Positions 60,319 through 64,000 of a DNA stretch of 64,000 nucleotides are shown piece by piece. A model generated the notes under the pieces. That model did not search any database and had not been told where the DNA came from. It was given only the letters and a program-made list of their open reading frames with translations. This stretch comes from Zingiber officinale (taxonomy: Eukaryota > Streptophyta > Magnoliopsida > Zingiberales > Zingiberaceae), in the NCBI RefSeq assembly GCF_018446385.1, contig NC_055989.1:133265004-133329003 (forward strand), written 5' to 3'. Each line of letters starts with the position of its first letter. The stretch's first letter is position 1. The position numbers were made by a program, and so were the translations under genes.

Positions 60319-62969
60319 TGTTGGTTGCTACTAGAGGTTCCACTGTACAAAAATTTTGTACAAAGGTCTGAACCTTTTCCTAGCTACCATGTGTTCTTTT
60401 AAATTAAATTTTGGATCGCCTGCGGAACTTAACACGTTTGATCCAAAACTTAATCTATTTGTTCTTTTAGGTTTTGACTTGGATCTCCTGCGGAACTTAA
60501 CACGTTCGACCCAAATCACCTTAAGTTATTAATTTCATTAAATATTAATTTCCATAATTGGTTCCCAGTACTGACGTGGCGAGGCACATGGCCTTCTTGG
60601 ATATGGGAGCAACCACCACCGACTAGACAAAACCTTTTATAGAAATCTAATATTTAATTTCCTAAAATAACTTTAGGTTAACCGAAAAGAACAATCAAAT
60701 CACAAGGAAAAATAAAACAAAAGAACACAACTTCGAAAAACATATTCGAAATACTAGAATCGTAAGCCTCTTGTATTTGGTATTATTTCCAAAAATAACT
60801 AGTATGATGCGGAAAGAAAAAAAATACTAGTTATACCTTTTAGAAAGACCTCTTGATCTTCTACCGTATTCCTCTTCTAACCTCGGACGTTGTGTGGGCA
60901 ACGATCTTCCGAGATGAGAATCCACCAAAGCACCTTCTTCTCCTTTCTTCAAGTTTCGGCCAAGCACAAAGCTTCCAAAAGATGAAGATCTTTTTCCACC
61001 AACCAAGCTCCAAGGGATACAAGCTTTCTCTCCTTCTTCTTCTTCTTCTCCAAGTAGTATCCGGCCACCACAAGAGCTCCAAGCAAATAGAGAAGGTTCG
61101 GCCACCACCAAGAGGAAGAGAGGAAGAGAGGTTGGCCGGCCACAACACCAAGGAAAAGAGGGAGAGAAATAATAGAGGTTGTTCACCATGAAGCCTTCTC
61201 TACCCCCTCTTTTATAATCCTTGGTCTTGGAGAATAAGGAAAATTTAATAAAAATTTCCTTAATTCTTTTTCCATTGAAAAGGAAAAATTATTTAATTAA
61301 AAACAATTTTCTTTCTCAATTCTATTTGGTCGCCACACTAAAGCTACAAACAAGGAGAGTTTTAATTAATTAAAACTTCCTAATTTGTCTCAGAAATTTA
61401 TAAAATTTCTCCAATAATTTAATCCTTCATGATTGGTTTAAAAAGAAATTTAATAAATTAAAATCTTTCTTTTAAACATGTGGATAAAAAGAAAGTTATC
61501 TCTAAAAATTAAAATCTCTTTTAATCTACAAATAAGGAAAGATATCAAATCTTTTCTCAATCTTTTGTAGAAACTAATAAAAGAGAATTATTAATTTTAA
61601 ACTTTCTTTAAATCATGAACATGGTTAAAAGGAAAGTTTTCTTAAAATTTAAAATCCTCCTTTAATCAACAAATAAGGAAAGATTTCAAATTTTAAACTC
61701 TCTTTAAACATGTAGATGATTTACAAATAAGGAAAGTTTTACCAAAATTAAAACCATCCTTTTAAACTACAAATAAGGAAAGAGATTAATCTCTTCTCTT
61801 AATCTTTGTAGAAAGCTATAAAAGGAAATTTTTAATTTTTAAACTCTCTTTTAAAATCCATGATAAGAAATAATTTTAATAAAAATCCTTTTAAATATTC
61901 TAGTGGTCGGCCACCTAAGCTTGGGACCCAAGCTTTGGCCGGCCACCTACATGGCTCATCCACTTGGTCTTGGCCGGCCCTAGCTTGGGTTCCAAGCTAG
62001 CTTGGCCGGCCCCATTGGATGGGTAAGAAGGTGGGTATGCGGTGGGTATAAATCTCTATATACTAGAGGCTACGATAGGGACCGAGAGGAGGAATTGGTT
62101 TTGGTCTCCCGATGAAATTAAGCATCCCGTGTTTGCCCCGAACACACAACTTAATTTCATCAATAATAATTCATTCCACTAAAGAACTATTATTGAACTA
62201 CCGCACCAATCCCAAATTATATTTTGGGCTCCTTATTATGAGCGTGTTAGTCTCCCTGTGTTTAAGATATCGAATGTCCACTAATTAAGTGAGTTACTGA
62301 CAACTCATTTAATTAATATCTAAGTCTAAGAGTAGTACCACTCAACCTTATTATCATGTCGGACTAAGTCCACCTGCAGGGTTTAACATGACAATCCTTA
62401 TGAGCTCCTCTTGAGGACATTATCAACCTAGTATCTCTAGGACACAGTTTCCTTCTATAATCAACAACACACACTATAAGTGATACCATTTCCCAACTTA
62501 TCGGGTTTATTGATTTATCGAACTAAATCTCACCCATTGATAAATTAAAGAAATAAATATCAAATATATGTGCTTGTTATTATATTAGGATTAAGAGCAC
62601 ACACTTCCATAATAACTGAGGTCTTTATTCTTTTATAAAGTCAGTATAAAAGGAACAACCTCAAATGGTCCTACTCAATACACTCTAAGTGTACTAGTGT
62701 AATCATATAGTTAAGATAAACTAATACCTAATTACACTACGACCTTCCAATGATTTGTTCCTTTCCATCTTGGTCGTGAGCTACTGTTTATAATTTATAA
62801 GGAACCGATAACATGATCTTCTGTATGTGACACCACACACCATGTTATCTACAATATAAATTAATTGAGCAACTACATTTATCATAAATGTAGACATTTG
62901 ACCAATGCGATTCTTATTTCTAGATTAATGTTTATACCAAAAGCTAGGCTTATAGTATACACTCTAACA
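60319..62969 (-). repeat. 5' LTR of the C/D element
   Basis: 2651 bp. TATA box on the minus strand at 61210-61216. Longer than the 3' LTR mainly through extra units of the CAAATAAGGAAAG-containing tandem repeat (about 61490-61860). GGCCGGCC motifs at about 61135, 61937, 61973 and 62005. Confidence 0.88.
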
Positions 62970-63415
62970 GCAGACACATAACAACATTCATCTAATTCTA
63001 ATACAAGCCCAGAGGGCAGAGATAGATGATAAGTTCCTACAGCAACAGCAGCAACCCCTGCTCCATTGCCTACGCGTAGGTCCACCTCACCCTTTGCCAA
63101 TGCCCTGCTATTTCTCAGCGCCTGCACATTAGTACAAATGTGAGAAGCACATCCGGTATCTAATACCCATGATGAAGAAATAGATAGATTGACTTTTATA
63201 ACATATATACCTGAAGTGGAAGTCTCACTTCTCTTCTTCTTAAGATCCTCCAAGTATACTTTGCAGTTCCTCTTCCAATGCCCGGTCTGACCGCAGTGGA
63301 AGCAGGTAGCATCTTTGGTGACCCCTCCTTTAGGCTTCAGTGCCTTGCCTTTGCCCTTGGCTTGGGACTTTCCCTTGCCTTTGGGCTTGCCCTTGCCCTT
63401 GTGTTTCTGAACCAT
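62970..63415 (-). pseudogene. Copia element E nucleocapsid knuckle and protease, cut by the C/D element
   Basis: Lys/Gly-rich linker, one CCHC knuckle (CFHCGQTGHWKRNC), then the aspartic protease active site WVLDTGCASHIC (DTG) and a VGNGAGVAAVAVGTYHL block. The frame runs into the LTR after CCYVSA at 62970, so the protease C terminus and everything up to the RT linker are missing here. Confidence 0.88.
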
Positions 63416-63978
63416 CAGAACAGAGTGGGGCTTAACCTTCTTAAGGTTATGCTAAGCAGCTCGGGCAGTGACTTGTCAATTTCGTTCATGTTGTAGTTTA
63501 GAACGAATTGACTATAGCTATCCAGCAAGGACTGCAAGATCAGGTCAGTGGCCAGCTCTTGGCTAAGCGGGAATCCCAACCTCTGTAGGTTTTCTATGTA
63601 CCCAATCATTTTGAGTACATATGGGCCTACGGGAGCCCCATGTGACATCTTGCACTGAAATAGTGTCCTTGAGATCTCAAATCTCTCATGCCACGCGCCC
63701 ATTAACTCGTGTTGTTTCTGAAGCTCAGAGTTCATGGTCGCGAGCATAAGACAGGACACATCTAATGCGTCATCTTGATGCTTCTTGTAAGCATCTTGGT
63801 CAGCTCGCGTGGCAGTGGCAGGAGGAGCCTCCGGAATGGACTGCTCCAGAACGTACAGTTTACGCTCTTGGGTGAGAACTATTCTCAGATTCCTGTACCA
63901 GTCCAGGAAATTTGCTCCGTTGAGCTTGTCCTTGTCAAGGTCAGAACGCAGAGAGAAAGTGTTCGTGTTTGACATCAT
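63415..63978 (-). pseudogene. Copia element E gag (UBN2-type), frameshifted at the end
   Basis: ATG at 63978 followed by the Gag core (LDKDKLNGANFLDWYRNLRI, LMATMNSELQKQHE-like segment, RTLFQCKMSHGAPVG). The open frame ends TLRRLSPTLF, out of frame with the downstream nucleocapsid, indicating a small deletion near 63450-63465. The 5' leader and 5' LTR of E lie right of the window. Confidence 0.88.
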
Positions 63979-64000
63979 GGTTATCTACAACAGAAAAATA

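Larger units (their letters stand above)
53427..62969 (-). mobile_element. Copia element of family C/D, full-length, decayed, no target duplication
   Basis: LTRs 53427-55822 (2396 bp) and 60319-62969 (2651 bp) in minus orientation, internal region 55823-60318 with PBS and polypurine tract. Termini are TGTTAGAGTG...CAACCAACA. Flanks are CTACA (53422-53426) and GCAGA (62970-62974), which do not match, unlike the sister solo LTR. The element sits between the protease and RT parts of element E, and E's integrase is missing. Confidence 0.9.

Overview
The window is nuclear DNA from a flowering plant. Three genes are split by GT-AG introns, and the rest is dominated by nested LTR retrotransposons, MITE/SINE debris and AT-rich spacers. 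Protein style and repeat style suggest a monocot; Zingiberales (ginger/banana relatives) is only a guess. No bacterial, organellar or viral island, CRISPR array, rRNA or tRNA gene was seen.

Layout. 1-20082 is a stack of LTR elements. Element A (gag-like tail, 3' LTR 3655-17650) sits in an LTR of family C (17651-20082). A's LTR is itself split by element B (3813-16391), an unusual LTR-internal-LTR-internal-LTR tandem bounded by one 5-bp target duplication, CTTAG. The C LTR in turn interrupts a decayed FAR1/FHY3-related gene (20083-21576, minus). The inferred upstream part of that gene is split by a solo Gypsy-type LTR (22147-24067) carrying a 66-bp minisatellite.

25378-42705 is the genic island, all minus strand: an AIM24-family gene (10 coding exons, 281 aa), a group-3 sulfate transporter SULTR3;1/3;2-like gene (11 coding exons, 680 aa) and an IQ67-domain (IQD) calmodulin-binding scaffold gene (2 or 3 coding exons). 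Spacers hold a SINE in an AIM24 intron and a Tourist-like MITE at 37084-37320. The three genes look intact and independent; they do not form a pathway.

45330-64000 is a second transposon stack. A Gypsy (Tat-like) integrase fragment with a minisatellite lies beside Copia element E (minus; gag at 63415-63978, RT/RNase H at 51563-53426, 3' LTR 47584-51542). A family-C solo LTR (TSD CATAT) sits inside E's LTR. A full-length but decayed family-C/D Copia element (53427-62969) sits where E's integrase should be, and it lacks a target duplication.

The most notable signals are the three-LTR tandem with complementary nonsense mutations, the gag-only architecture of A and B, short palindrome arrays upstream of LTR TATA boxes in three element families (a different palindrome in each), the integrase-deleting C/D insertion, and a 63-nt in-frame candidate intron in the IQD gene. 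I saw no convincing new gene system; the novelty here is in transposon structure.
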